Source: Bryobacterales bacterium
GTDB taxonomy: Bacteria; Acidobacteriota; Terriglobia; Bryobacterales; Bryobacteraceae
Direction: 5' to 3'
DNA: 57,112 nucleotides
Assembly (NCBI GenBank): GCA_020847975.1
Contig: JADLBD010000290.1
Location: 1-57,112 of the forward strand
Shown piece by piece: positions 9,275 to 18,970 of the stretch (position 1 is the stretch's first letter; every line of letters starts with the position of its first letter). Position numbers and translations under genes: made by a program. Under the pieces are notes generated by a model that was not told the origin of the DNA, ran no database searches, and saw only the letters and a program-made list of their open reading frames with translations.

Positions 9275-9588
9275 AAGCGCCGCTATCCCAAATCGCGCAC
9301 GCCCGCTCGGGCGACAAAGGCGATACCGTCAATATCGGAGTGATTGCTTACCAGCCCGAAGACTATCCCGTTCTCCTGCGCGAGGTCACTCCCGATCGCG
9401 TGAAAGCCCACTTCGGCGACCTGGTGAAAGGCGAGGTAATCCGTTACGAACTGCCGAACCTCGCAGCCCTCAACTTCCTCCTGCACGAAGCGCTGGGCGG
9501 AGGAGGAACGCTCTCCCTGCGCATCGACGCCCAGGGAAAAACCTTCGGGGCCGCACTCCTGCGCATGGAGATTGAACTAGACCGCTAA
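9271..9588 (+). CDS. AtuA-like C-terminal ferredoxin-fold domain protein
   Basis: The product is 105 aa. It opens with the family motif HARSGDKGDTVNIGVIAY and continues with VKAHFGDLVKGEVIRYELPNL and LNFLLHEALGGGG. This is the C-terminal module of AtuA-family proteins encoded as a separate chain. The ATG at 9271 overlaps the stop of the DUF1446 gene by four bases, so the two chains are presumably made in equal amounts and form one protein. The gene meets the Uma2 gene tail to tail, with a 4-bp overlap. Function beyond the family link is unknown. Confidence 0.88.
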   Translation: MKAPLSQIAHARSGDKGDTVNIGVIAYQPEDYPVLLREVTPDRVKAHFGDLVKGEVIRYELPNLAALNFLLHEALGGGGTLSLRIDAQGKTFGAALLRMEIELDR

Positions 9589-10148
9589 TCCTTTACAAAC
9601 AGCGCCCCAACCTCCGCCTGAAAGCCCGGCAGCAATGCAGTCATCAAACGGTCCCCGTCATGCAGGACGACCTTCGACCGGAACCCGCCGGTCTTCGATG
9701 CCTTATGGATCTCGATGGTTCGCGCTTCCGGATCCATGATCCAATACTCGGAAACGCCGTTTTCGCTGTACAGCCTCCGCTTCACCTTACGGTCGCGCTG
9801 CTCGTTCTTCTGCCCCGGCGAAAGCACCTCGACGACAATCTCCGGCGCACCGGTCAACCTCGCGCCGCCGATGGTCTTCTTCCGTTCGTTCGAAAAATAG
9901 ACAAGATCCGGAATGACACCGTTGAATTCGTCGAAGATGATACCCACCCCGAACATTGCTTCACCAACAGGATGAGCCTTCAAATGCGTCATGAGACTGA
10001 ACAGCAGTTCGCGCAGACAATACTGGTGATGATAGGAAGGAGCGGTGGACACGTACAAATCTCCGTCAATGACCTCATACCGGCTGTCATCCTCCGGCAT
10101 GAACTCGAGATCCGCAACCGTCAGCATGATCTCCTGGCGCTGTTTCAT
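9585..10148 (-). CDS. Uma2-family PD-(D/E)XK-like protein (DUF820)
   Basis: The product is 187 aa. A GAAGGAA ribosome site lies directly upstream of the ATG at 10148. Uma2 signatures are RYEVIDGDLYVSTAPS, the restriction-like core GVIPDLVYFSN followed by APEIVVEVLSPGQ, and the tail YSENGVSEYWIMDPEARTIEIH. The acidic residues in IPDLV and VVEVLS are the expected nuclease-like metal ligands. The family is abundant in cyanobacteria and acidobacteria; its function is not established, and some copies may be mobile-element relics. It sits alone between the AtuA unit and the LRR genes. Confidence 0.88.
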   Translation of the reverse strand: MKQRQEIMLTVADLEFMPEDDSRYEVIDGDLYVSTAPSYHHQYCLRELLFSLMTHLKAHPVGEAMFGVGIIFDEFNGVIPDLVYFSNERKKTIGGARLTGAPEIVVEVLSPGQKNEQRDRKVKRRLYSENGVSEYWIMDPEARTIEIHKASKTGGFRSKVVLHDGDRLMTALLPGFQAEVGALFVKD

Positions 10149-10204
10149 TGTTCCTTCATTCTAAACCGCCGCGTTCCTCAGTGATACGATGAGGAAATCA
10201 CCTC

Positions 10205-12193
10205 ATGGCACGCCGTTCCATTGTACTATTCGCGCTCACGCTCACAGCCTTCGCCGCGCCCCCATCCTCCGATGATCGCGACGCCGCCCGCTGGGTGATC
10301 CGCACCCACGGCCGCCTCCGCATTGCCGGCAGCCCGCAGATCCTCACCTCTCTCGATCAACTCCCCGCCACCCCCTTCCGCCTCGAAGCCGTTGACCTCA
10401 TCGGCACTACCATGGAACCCTCCGAACTCAAGCACCTCGCCAACTGCGTCGAACTCCGCGAACTCCTCCTCCCCGGCCCCAGCTTCAATCCCGCCGCCGG
10501 CAGCCGCCTCGACGCCAACGAGGAAATGAAGAACCTCGCCAACCTCACCAAACTCGAAAAACTCCACTTCAGCCTCCATTTCCTCACTGAAATCAACGTC
10601 CAGGACAAAGGACTCGCCTACCTTAAACATCTCACGTCCCTCCGCGAGTTGCGCCTTACCCAGACCCGCGTCAAGGGCCCCAGCCTCGCTCCCTTCGTCA
10701 ACCTCGAGAAACTCGATCTCAATTACTCCTCCTTCGGTGACGACGGCATGGCCGCACTCGACGGCCTCAAGAAGCTCAAGGTTCTAAATCTCCGCGACAC
10801 CCTTGTCACGGACCGCGGCGCCCCTCATCTCGCCAACCTCCCCGCCCTCGAAGAACTCGACCTCTACGGAGCCAAACTCACCGACTCCGGCATCCGTTAT
10901 CTCTCCGGCGCAAGAAACCTCCGAAGCCTGAACCTGCTCGGCTCGCAAATCACCGATGAAGGCGTCGAAACGCTCGTCCGTCTGCCCAATCTCCAGGAAC
11001 TGGTGCTCTATCGTTCCCAAATCAGCAACACCGGACTCGCCCGCCTTGCCACGCTCAAGAATCTCGAGCATCTCGACCTCCGCTACACGCGCGTCTCCCG
11101 CGGCGGCATCGACAGCTTCCGCAAGACTCACCCCAACTGCCGGATTGAATTTCAGGACGCCACCCCCCAGTCCGCCTCCGCTGCGTTGCGCAACAGCAAG
11201 CCGGCCGATTCCTCCGCAAAAGCCATCGCCGAATGGGTTCATAAGATGGGAGGGCGCGCCGAATTTGCCGAAGGCGCCCTACGGGAAATCGACCTCTCCC
11301 GCACCCCCGTCACCGATGCCCAACTGGCCAGCCTCGCTTCCCTTCCCGCCCTCAAGAAGCTCAGCCTGGAAACCACCGAAGCCGGCGATCTCGGCATGCA
11401 ATCCGTCGCCCGCCTTGCCTCCCTCGAGCAATTGAACCTCGGCCATACTCTGGTCAGCGACAAGGGGCTCGCCGTTCTTTCCCCCCTTTCCCGCCTCCGC
11501 CGGCTCATCCTCAACAACACTCCTGTCGATGGCGCCGGTCTCCCCCAACTCCCGCAACTCGAAGACCTCGAGATGGACGGCACGAATCTCAATGATGCCG
11601 GGCTCAAGAGAGTCAGCGCCTTTGCCTCTCTGCATTCTCTGCGCGCCGCCTACACGAACCTGTCCGATGACGGCTTGAAACTCCTCGCCGCGCTCAAAGA
11701 CCTCCGCACGCTCGACCTTACCTCCACCGATTTGACTGACGCCGGTATGACGAACCTCACCCCTCTCACCTCGCTCGAGGAACTGAACCTCAGCTACTGC
11801 CGCTTCACCGACAAGGGGCTCGCCGCCATAGCGGATCTCACCAACCTCAAGAGGCTCGAACTGGTCCGCACACGCGCCTCCGATGACTCCGCCGCAACAC
11901 TCGCCCGGCTCGCCAACCTCCGCCTTCTCAACCTCAACTACACCAACTTCTCCGATAAGAGCATGACCGTGCTCAAAACCGGCCTCCCGAACATTCAGGA
12001 ACTTCGGCTCGACACCGCCAACATCACCGATGCCGGCGCCGAAACCCTGGCCGGCATCTCCGGCCTCAAATACCTGAACCTGTATCACACGCTGGTCTCC
12101 GAAAAAGCTTACAACCAGTTGAAACAAGCGCTTCCCAATTGCCAGATCATCTATGACCCGGAATCCTCACTCCCGAACCGCCGCAAGAGCTAG
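10205..12193 (+). CDS. Exported leucine-rich-repeat protein
   Basis: The product is 662 aa with a signal peptide (MARRSIVLFALTLTAFAA). The rest is ~24-residue leucine-rich repeats of the bacterial consensus type, for example LEELDLYGAKLTDSGIRYL, LQELVLYRSQISNTGLARL and LRLLNLNYTNFSDKSM. Two arrays are separated near residues 310-345 by a Ser/Ala-rich linker. Each array begins with a short capping segment, the second being AEWVHKMGGRAEFAEGALREI. The fold is an extended solenoid for protein binding, and an exported location is inferred. It overlaps or nearly abuts a second LRR gene, so they probably form one operon. No partner or ligand can be named. Confidence 0.88.
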   Translation: MARRSIVLFALTLTAFAAPPSSDDRDAARWVIRTHGRLRIAGSPQILTSLDQLPATPFRLEAVDLIGTTMEPSELKHLANCVELRELLLPGPSFNPAAGSRLDANEEMKNLANLTKLEKLHFSLHFLTEINVQDKGLAYLKHLTSLRELRLTQTRVKGPSLAPFVNLEKLDLNYSSFGDDGMAALDGLKKLKVLNLRDTLVTDRGAPHLANLPALEELDLYGAKLTDSGIRYLSGARNLRSLNLLGSQITDEGVETLVRLPNLQELVLYRSQISNTGLARLATLKNLEHLDLRYTRVSRGGIDSFRKTHPNCRIEFQDATPQSASAALRNSKPADSSAKAIAEWVHKMGGRAEFAEGALREIDLSRTPVTDAQLASLASLPALKKLSLETTEAGDLGMQSVARLASLEQLNLGHTLVSDKGLAVLSPLSRLRRLILNNTPVDGAGLPQLPQLEDLEMDGTNLNDAGLKRVSAFASLHSLRAAYTNLSDDGLKLLAALKDLRTLDLTSTDLTDAGMTNLTPLTSLEELNLSYCRFTDKGLAAIADLTNLKRLELVRTRASDDSAATLARLANLRLLNLNYTNFSDKSMTVLKTGLPNIQELRLDTANITDAGAETLAGISGLKYLNLYHTLVSEKAYNQLKQALPNCQIIYDPESSLPNRRKS

Positions 12194-13148
12194 CATTGCC
12201 TTCTTAATGGCTTGCTTTACAGCCGCGGCTGCCGCCATCGCCATCGACCAGTGGACTTCCGCCCTCGGCGGGACCGCGACACGTAACGCCAAGGGCGAGA
12301 TCACCGCGCTCAACTTCCGCTCCACCTGGATCAACGACGACGATCTCAAGACCTTCTCCACCGTCGCCACTCTGCGCAATCTCGATCTCTCCCACACCCG
12401 CATCACCGACCTCGGCTTCCAGAACCTCAAGTCGCTCCCTTCCCTCGAGAACGTGAACCTCTACTACGCCGAACAAATCGGCGACGGGGCTCTGGTCGTC
12501 ATGAAGAACTGGAAGCACCTCAAGTCCGTCAATCTTCGCGGCACCAAGGTCACGGACCTCGGCGTGGCACAACTCGTCAATCACCCCACCCTCGAGTCCA
12601 TCGACGTCGGCTACTCCCTGTTCACCGACAACGGATTTGAACCCCTCACCTCCATCCCCAACCTCAAGCGCATCGCCATCGGCGGCAATAAACTCACCGA
12701 CGTCGGCCTCAATCTCGTGCGCCTCATCCCCAATCTCACCGAACTCGATCTCGCCGGAGCGCAGCGCACCGACTCCGGACTCTGGTCCGCCGCCATTACC
12801 GACAAAGGCCTCGAGACCATCGGACAACTCCGCAAACTCCAAACGCTCAATCTTCAGTCCGCCAAAATCACCGACTCAGGCATGGCCAAATTGTCCACGT
12901 TATCGGAATTAAAAGACCTGAACATCGCCCAGACCGGGCTCACCAGCCAGGGCGTCAAACCTCTGGCCGCGCTCTCTCATCTCGAAAAACTCGTGCTCTG
13001 GAAGTGCGCCCGCATCGACGACGAAGCCGTCGCCACCCTCTCTCAAATGAAGAGCCTCCATTGGCTCGATATCGAGGGAACAGGCATCTCGGATGCGGCG
13101 GCGGCAAAACTCCGAACCGCGCTCCCGCAGTGCCGTATCCAGAGGTAA
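12153..13148 (+). CDS. Exported leucine-rich-repeat protein
   Basis: The product is 331 aa from the ATG at 12153, which overlaps the previous gene by 41 bp. An alternative ATG at 12207 would leave a 13-bp gap but shorten the signal peptide; neither has a clear ribosome site. The N-terminus is hydrophobic (IAFLMACFTAAAAAIA). It is followed by the same capping motif seen in the neighbour (DQWTSALGGTATRNAKGEI) and about ten LRRs such as LRNLDLSHTRITDLGFQNL and LKDLNIAQTGLTSQGVKPL. It is probably a diverged duplicate of one array of the upstream protein. The role is inferred to be extracytoplasmic binding. Confidence 0.85.
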   Translation: MTRNPHSRTAARASIAFLMACFTAAAAAIAIDQWTSALGGTATRNAKGEITALNFRSTWINDDDLKTFSTVATLRNLDLSHTRITDLGFQNLKSLPSLENVNLYYAEQIGDGALVVMKNWKHLKSVNLRGTKVTDLGVAQLVNHPTLESIDVGYSLFTDNGFEPLTSIPNLKRIAIGGNKLTDVGLNLVRLIPNLTELDLAGAQRTDSGLWSAAITDKGLETIGQLRKLQTLNLQSAKITDSGMAKLSTLSELKDLNIAQTGLTSQGVKPLAALSHLEKLVLWKCARIDDEAVATLSQMKSLHWLDIEGTGISDAAAAKLRTALPQCRIQR

Positions 13149-13162
13149 GCCGGGCTTCCCGC

Positions 13163-15091
13163 TTACCGTGACAGATACTTCTGAAACCAGGCCACGGTCC
13201 GGTCCTGGTAGTCTACGCGATTGCTCGCCTTCACGAACATGTGTCCTTCGCCGGCGTATACCACCAGTTCCGTGGGGCCCCCCAAAGTCCGTAACGCGTG
13301 CCAGAATTCATACGATTGCGGAGCCGGACATTCCGCATCCCGCTCCCCGGCAATAATCAACGTCGGTGTCTTCACCTGCTTGATGAAAGTGATCGGTGAA
13401 CTCTTCGCGTACACAGCGGGATCGTCATATACGGACGCGCCGAAAAACGGAATCATCCACTGATCGATCAGGTTCTCGCCGTAGTAGCTCTGCCAGTTCG
13501 CGATCCCCGCGCCGGCCATGGCCGCCCGGAACCGGTTGGTCTGTGTCACCGCCCACATCGTCATGTATCCGCCGTAGCTCCAACCCGTGACACCGAGCCG
13601 TTCTTTGTCAATCGGGAAACGTGCGATGGCCGCGTCCACACCGGTGAGGATGTCGCGCAGATCGCCGCCGCCGAAATCCTTGATGTTCGCTTGCTTGAAC
13701 GCCTCTCCCTGCCCGGTGCTTCCACGCGGATTCGGCAGAAATACATAAAACCCCTGCGATGCCAGAATCCCCGCCAGTTCGCTGCTGCCCCCGCTTGACC
13801 AAACCGGCTTCGAATAGCTCGATGGACCACCGTGGATCAGAGTGATCATGGGATAGCTCCGCCCCGGAACCACTCTTTCCGGAGCCAGCACCCAACCCTG
13901 CAACCCGAACCCTTCGTTCCTCCACTCGACGCTCTGCGCCGCACCCCAGAAGGGCCGGATACCGGCATTGCTCCTCGTCACGGGCTTCCATTTCCCAATG
14001 GGCCCGGCAGCGACTTCCGGCGGCGTGTCGAAATCCGCGAGTACGGCAGCACTCTCCGACCCATCGCGCGACAGGGCAAAATTCGGAAAGTTGCCGAAGG
14101 CATGCAGATCCCTTGCTCCCTGCCACAGAGTACGGATCCTGCCATCGCCTACAGACACTTCCGCCACGGCGGAGCCCCCCTTGGACGCCTCCGTCATCAG
14201 CAACCGGTCATTCGATAGCCAGAACACCGCGCTCGGAGAGGCCGTATGTTTCGGGGTCAGATTCGTGACCGCGCCCCCGGATGTCTGCGCCACCATCACA
14301 TCCCCGCCATGAAAACCTTCGTCGCTCATCAGCCCTTCGAGGAACGCAACGCGCTTCCCATCGGGCGCCCACCGCGGAATCGCGATCTGCCAGCGGGGCT
14401 TATAAACGGACCGTGCCACTCCGTCGCGTACCACATACAACTGCGCAATCCACCAGTTGTTGTCCCCAGGACCGGGCGCAGCCGTCACCGCGAACGCATC
14501 CGAATCCGGAGACCAATCGAAATCGTAAACATACAGATCGGCCGGCGACACCATCGAGACCTTGCCCGTTGTGACATCCAAGACCGCGATGCGCTCGTTG
14601 CGAATCTCCTGGTCAATCACCCCGGTCTGCGCCGGCGCGGCATACAAAGGCCCGCCTCCGCCCGCGCCTTCGATATACAGGAACGCGATCCTCTTCCCGT
14701 CCGGCGACCACCGCGCCCGTGCGGCGTAACCCTTCAGATGCGTCCACTTCTTCAGTTGCCCCTCGCCGGACAAAGTCCAAAGTTGGGACTGATCTTTTTC
14801 TCCGGCCGTCGAAAAGAATGCCAGCGTTCGCGAATCGGGCGACCATGCGGGGTCGGTTTCGCTGTGTGGTCCACCGATCGGCGCGGGAACAGGCGCTCCG
14901 CCGCCAATCCTGGTCCATAGTTTTTCCTGCCCTCCCTGGGATGCCAAAGCCTGCGTCCACGCCAGGCTCTTGCCGTCGGGAGACATGGCAAGCCCCCGGT
15001 AGACAGTGGTCTTCCCCAGTGCCGCCGTGACTCTTGCGGTTTGCGGGAACGCCGGATCAGCAAGCAAACAGAGAAGCAGCATCGCAACCAT
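13163..15091 (-). CDS. Exported S9-family (prolyl oligopeptidase-like) serine peptidase
   Basis: The product is 642 aa from the ATG at 15091, which gives a signal peptide (MVAMLLLCLLADPAFPQ). The N-terminal ~370 residues are a TolB/WD40-like beta-propeller (AMSPDGKSLAWTQ, DPAWSPDSRTLAFFS, ARWSPDGKRIAFLYI). The C-terminal ~270 residues are an alpha/beta hydrolase with nucleophile elbow GWSYGGYMTMW, an oxyanion-region LIHGGPSSY, Asp in AGERDAECP, and His in YAGEGHMF. The family cleaves dipeptides or acyl-amino acids from short peptides; here it would act in the periplasm on imported oligopeptides. It is divergent from acs, sharing a 90-bp intergenic region. Confidence 0.92.
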   Translation of the reverse strand: MVAMLLLCLLADPAFPQTARVTAALGKTTVYRGLAMSPDGKSLAWTQALASQGGQEKLWTRIGGGAPVPAPIGGPHSETDPAWSPDSRTLAFFSTAGEKDQSQLWTLSGEGQLKKWTHLKGYAARARWSPDGKRIAFLYIEGAGGGGPLYAAPAQTGVIDQEIRNERIAVLDVTTGKVSMVSPADLYVYDFDWSPDSDAFAVTAAPGPGDNNWWIAQLYVVRDGVARSVYKPRWQIAIPRWAPDGKRVAFLEGLMSDEGFHGGDVMVAQTSGGAVTNLTPKHTASPSAVFWLSNDRLLMTEASKGGSAVAEVSVGDGRIRTLWQGARDLHAFGNFPNFALSRDGSESAAVLADFDTPPEVAAGPIGKWKPVTRSNAGIRPFWGAAQSVEWRNEGFGLQGWVLAPERVVPGRSYPMITLIHGGPSSYSKPVWSSGGSSELAGILASQGFYVFLPNPRGSTGQGEAFKQANIKDFGGGDLRDILTGVDAAIARFPIDKERLGVTGWSYGGYMTMWAVTQTNRFRAAMAGAGIANWQSYYGENLIDQWMIPFFGASVYDDPAVYAKSSPITFIKQVKTPTLIIAGERDAECPAPQSYEFWHALRTLGGPTELVVYAGEGHMFVKASNRVDYQDRTVAWFQKYLSR

Positions 15092-15180
15092 GGGTCGTAT
15101 TATCCCACCGCAAACCCCATCCCCATCGGGATGCACGCCACGCGCACCCTCCGAACACTGATAAAATTCCCTTTTGCCCT

Positions 15181-17109
15181 ATGAGTGAATCCATCTATCC
15201 TCCCAGTCCCGAGTTCTCCTCCCAGGCCAACGTCTCCAGCATGGAAGCCTATGAAGCCCTCTATGAAAAAGCCAGGGAACATCCGGAAGCCTTCTGGGGC
15301 GAACTCGCCGAAAAAGAACTGCACTGGTTCGAGAAGTGGAACCACGTCTTTGAATGGAACCCGCCTTTCGTGAAGTGGTTCGCCGGCGGGAAGTTCAATG
15401 TCAGCTACAACTGCCTGGACCGCCACCTCACCACCCACAGGAAGAACAAGATCGCCATCCTCTGGGAAGGCGAACCCGGCGATCAGCGCATGATCAGCTA
15501 CCAGGAACTCCACCGCCTGGTCTGCCGCTTCGCCAATGTCCTCAAAGGCCTCGGCTACAAGGAAGGCGACCGCTCCATCATTTACATGCCGATGGTCCCC
15601 GAACTCCCCATCGCCATGCTCGCCTGCTCACGCCTCGGCATCATCCACAGCGTTGTCTTCGGAGGCTTCTCCGCCGAAGCTCTCAAAGCCCGCATCCTCG
15701 ACCTCGACGCGCACCTCGTCATCACCGCCGACGGTGGCTTCCGCCGCGGAAAAGAAGTCCGCCTCAAGGGCGCCGTCGACGAGGCCCTCACCGAATGCCC
15801 CAACGTCAAGGATTGCATCGTCCTCAAGCGCACCGGCTCGCAAATCCACATGCAGGAGGGCCGCGACCAGTGGTGGCATGAAATCGATAAGGACGCGAGC
15901 GAAGATTGTCCCGCCGTGCCCCTCGATGCCGAGCACCCCCTATACGTGCTTTACACCTCAGGCACCACCGGAAAGCCCAAAGGGATCCTCCACACCTCCG
16001 CCGGCTACCTCCTCCAAACCGCCATGACCATGAAGTGGGTCTTCGACCTCAAGGAACAAGATACCTATTGGTGCACCGCCGACATCGGCTGGGTTACCGG
16101 ACACAGCTACACCGTCTATGGCCCGCTCTGCGCCGGAGCTACTTCCGTCATGTACGAAGGCGCCCCGGACTATCCAGCCTTCGATCGCTTCTGGCGCATC
16201 GTCGAAAAATACCGCATCAGTATCCTCTACACGTCCCCCACCGCGATCCGCGCGCTGCTCCGCCAGGGCGATTCGTGGCCGAATTCCCACGACCTCTCGA
16301 GCCTCCGCCTCCTCGGCAGCGTCGGCGAGCCCATTAATCCGGCCGCCTGGGAGTGGTATCACCGCGTCATCGGCAAAGGCCGCTGCCCCATCGTCGACAC
16401 CTGGTGGCAAACCGAAACCGGATCTATCCTCATTGCTCCCATGCCCGGCGCCGTTCCCGCCAAGCCGGGGTCCGGTACGCTCCCCATGCCCGGCATCATC
16501 CCCGAGGTCGTCGATTTCAACGGCAACCCCATGGGCGATGGCAAGGAAGGCTTCCTCATCATCCGCCGCCCGTGGCCCAGCATGCTGCGCACCATCTGGG
16601 GCGATCCCGACCGCTTCAAGGAACAGTACTGGAGCCGTATCCCCGGCATCTACTTCACCGGCGACGCCGCCCGCCGCGACAGCGACGGCTACTTCTGGAT
16701 CCTCGGCCGCGTCGATGACGTCATGAATGTCAGCGGTCACCGCCTCTCCACCATGGAAGTCGAGTCCGCCCTCGTGCACCACCCCGCCGTCGCGGAAGCC
16801 GCCGTCGTCGGCAAACCGCACGAGATCACAGGTCAGGCCGTCTGCTGCTTCGTCACCCTCAAGAAAGGCGATTGGGACCACGAGCAGCTAGGCAAAGACC
16901 TGCGCCAGTGGGTCGCCCACGAAATCGGCGCCTTCGCCCGCCCCGAGGAGATTCGTTTCGCCGAGTCGCTCCCGAAGACCCGCAGCGGCAAGATCATGCG
17001 CCGCCTGCTGCGCGAAATCGTCACCAGTCACACGGTTACCGGCGACGTCACAACCCTCGAGGACATCAACGTCCTCAGCCGCCTCGCCACCCAGCACGAC
17101 GAGGATTAA
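15181..17109 (+). CDS. acs: Acetyl-CoA synthetase (AMP-forming)
   Basis: The product is 642 aa, the usual Acs length. The start ATG at 15181 gives the typical opening (MSESIYPPSPEFSSQANV, followed by YEALYEKAREHPEAFW). Adenylation motifs present are YTSGTTGKPKGILHTSAGY, DIGWVTGHSYTVYGPL, DTWWQTETGS, and FTGDAARRDSDGYFWILGR with VDDVMNVSGHRLST. The C-terminal PKTRSGKIMRRLLR carries the catalytic Lys that is regulated by acetylation in this family. The enzyme makes acetyl-CoA from acetate, ATP and CoA in the cytoplasm. A histidine kinase starts 37 bp downstream on the same strand, so co-transcription is possible. Confidence 0.96.
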   Translation: MSESIYPPSPEFSSQANVSSMEAYEALYEKAREHPEAFWGELAEKELHWFEKWNHVFEWNPPFVKWFAGGKFNVSYNCLDRHLTTHRKNKIAILWEGEPGDQRMISYQELHRLVCRFANVLKGLGYKEGDRSIIYMPMVPELPIAMLACSRLGIIHSVVFGGFSAEALKARILDLDAHLVITADGGFRRGKEVRLKGAVDEALTECPNVKDCIVLKRTGSQIHMQEGRDQWWHEIDKDASEDCPAVPLDAEHPLYVLYTSGTTGKPKGILHTSAGYLLQTAMTMKWVFDLKEQDTYWCTADIGWVTGHSYTVYGPLCAGATSVMYEGAPDYPAFDRFWRIVEKYRISILYTSPTAIRALLRQGDSWPNSHDLSSLRLLGSVGEPINPAAWEWYHRVIGKGRCPIVDTWWQTETGSILIAPMPGAVPAKPGSGTLPMPGIIPEVVDFNGNPMGDGKEGFLIIRRPWPSMLRTIWGDPDRFKEQYWSRIPGIYFTGDAARRDSDGYFWILGRVDDVMNVSGHRLSTMEVESALVHHPAVAEAAVVGKPHEITGQAVCCFVTLKKGDWDHEQLGKDLRQWVAHEIGAFARPEEIRFAESLPKTRSGKIMRRLLREIVTSHTVTGDVTTLEDINVLSRLATQHDED

Positions 17110-17146
17110 CGTAACTACGGCTCCACGGCGCGCATCCTCTACTCTG

Positions 17147-18970
17147 ATGCGTGTTGTGCGCAACCGCCGGCGGGCCGTCCTTTCCTGGCTGTTCATCGGC
17201 CTCGTGGTTGGCCTTTCCCTGACTCTCGGTGTCCTGCAGTACCGCTGGATCGGTGAGGTCAGCCGTGCCGATGCCGAACGCATGCGCGTCAGCCTCCAAT
17301 CCGCCCTGCACCGCGTCAGCATCGACTTCAACTCGGAACTCACCGCCGCCTGCGCCGCATTGCTCCCCGATCCCTACGTCCACGAAAACCCCGGCGATGA
17401 AAAGGCGTATGAACTCCGTTACGCCAAATGGCGCGACTCCGGCCGTTACAAAGGATTCTTCCGCCGAATCGCTCTTGCCGCTCCCAGGAATGGGAACCTG
17501 ACCTTCCGCCTGCTCGACCTGGACAAAGGCACTTTCCAGGATGCCCCTTGGCCTGACGCCTGGCAATCCACGCAGACCCGCCTCGAGGCGAGGATTTCGG
17601 CGGAGCCGTTCTCCCGCCCACGCCCCCCGGGACAGTTCGTCGAGGATCCCCTCGTCCTCGACATCCCCCGCTTTGTCTTCCCTGACGGTCCCGGACCCGG
17701 TTTCGGCGAGCGCTTCCGTGAGCGCCGGGAATTGCGCGCACCTTCCGCCGGACCCGCAAACCGCGACCCGCGCCGCCGCCTGGAAATGGAATGGCTGCTC
17801 GTCGAACTCGACCCCGAATACCTCGGCTCGATGGTCGTTCCCGAATTGTTCAAACGCTCCCTCGGCGCACGCGGCGAGTTGGATTACGACATCGAAATTG
17901 TTGCCCGCAACGACCCTTCCCAGGTCCTCTACCCGAAGGACTCCGCCCGTATCAGCTCCTTCGCGGACGCCTCCGGCAGCCTCGTCGACGTCTCTTATGA
18001 GCAGCTCATGCGCCGCGGACCGTGGTTCCGCCCAGGGGGCGGAGAACGCATGCGCGCCATGGCGCCCGGCCGCGGCCGCTGGTCCCTCCTCGTTCGCAAC
18101 CGCGCCGGCTCCCTCGGAGCCGTTGTCGAGCGCGCCCGCCTACGCAACCTCGCGGTCACCACCGCCATCCTCCTCCTGATGCTGGCCGCCATCGCCATGC
18201 TCGTCCACACCACCCGCAAGGCGCAACGCCTGGCCGAGCTTCAAATGGAGTTTGTCGCCGGCGTCTCCCACGAACTGCGCACTCCGCTCACGGTCATTCG
18301 CACCGCTGGCCACAACCTCTCCGCCGGCCTCATCCACGGCGCTTCGCAAATCGCCCGTTATGGGGCGCTCATTGAAGCCGAATCGGAAAAGCTGCGCGGC
18401 ATTGTCGAACAGGTTCTTCGCTTCTCCAACGCCGAAGCCGGCCGGATTGTCCAAACCCATGAGTTGGTGAGCGCCGGCGCCCTCATAGAAGACGCCCTCC
18501 GAGCCTGCCGCTCCGTCATCCGCGAATCCGAATGCCAGATCGAACGTAAAGTGGATCCCGATTTGCCCGCCATCCTCGGCGACCCTACCGCCCTCCAGCA
18601 TGCCCTGCAAAATCTCCTGAACAATGCCGCCAAGTACGGCCGCGACGGCCGCTGGATCGGTCTCACCGCCGCCTCCTCCACCCACCATGGCAAGCCCGTT
18701 GTCGAAATCCATGTTGCCGACCGCGGCCCCGGCATCCCGCCCAATGAGTGGAACTCCATCTTCGACCCCTTCTATCGCGGCCGCCGCGCCGTCGACGATC
18801 AGATCCACGGCACGGGACTTGGGCTCAGCCTCGTCAAGCGCATCGTCGAAGCACACGGCGGCGTGGTCTCAGTCACCAGTCAGCCCGGAATCCTGACCGA
18901 GTTCGTCATCCGAATTCCGGCATCCATGGAGTCAATGAATGAGTTCGCAGATTCTGTTAATCGAGGATGA
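17147..18970 (+). CDS. Membrane sensor histidine kinase
   Basis: The product is 607 aa. Transmembrane helices lie at ~11-31 and ~336-354, bracketing a ~300-residue extracytoplasmic sensor I do not recognise; it contains a Pro/Arg-rich stretch around 155-210. The HisKA box is FVAGVSHELRTPLTV with His375. The HATPase has an N-box (ALQNLLNNAAKYG), G1 (ADRGPGIP), an F-box (FDPFYRG) and G2 (GTGLGLSLVKRI). The gene overlaps its response regulator by 32 bp, so they form a two-component pair. The signal is unknown; the position after acs suggests carbon metabolism only weakly. Confidence 0.93.
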   Translation: MRVVRNRRRAVLSWLFIGLVVGLSLTLGVLQYRWIGEVSRADAERMRVSLQSALHRVSIDFNSELTAACAALLPDPYVHENPGDEKAYELRYAKWRDSGRYKGFFRRIALAAPRNGNLTFRLLDLDKGTFQDAPWPDAWQSTQTRLEARISAEPFSRPRPPGQFVEDPLVLDIPRFVFPDGPGPGFGERFRERRELRAPSAGPANRDPRRRLEMEWLLVELDPEYLGSMVVPELFKRSLGARGELDYDIEIVARNDPSQVLYPKDSARISSFADASGSLVDVSYEQLMRRGPWFRPGGGERMRAMAPGRGRWSLLVRNRAGSLGAVVERARLRNLAVTTAILLLMLAAIAMLVHTTRKAQRLAELQMEFVAGVSHELRTPLTVIRTAGHNLSAGLIHGASQIARYGALIEAESEKLRGIVEQVLRFSNAEAGRIVQTHELVSAGALIEDALRACRSVIRESECQIERKVDPDLPAILGDPTALQHALQNLLNNAAKYGRDGRWIGLTAASSTHHGKPVVEIHVADRGPGIPPNEWNSIFDPFYRGRRAVDDQIHGTGLGLSLVKRIVEAHGGVVSVTSQPGILTEFVIRIPASMESMNEFADSVNRG

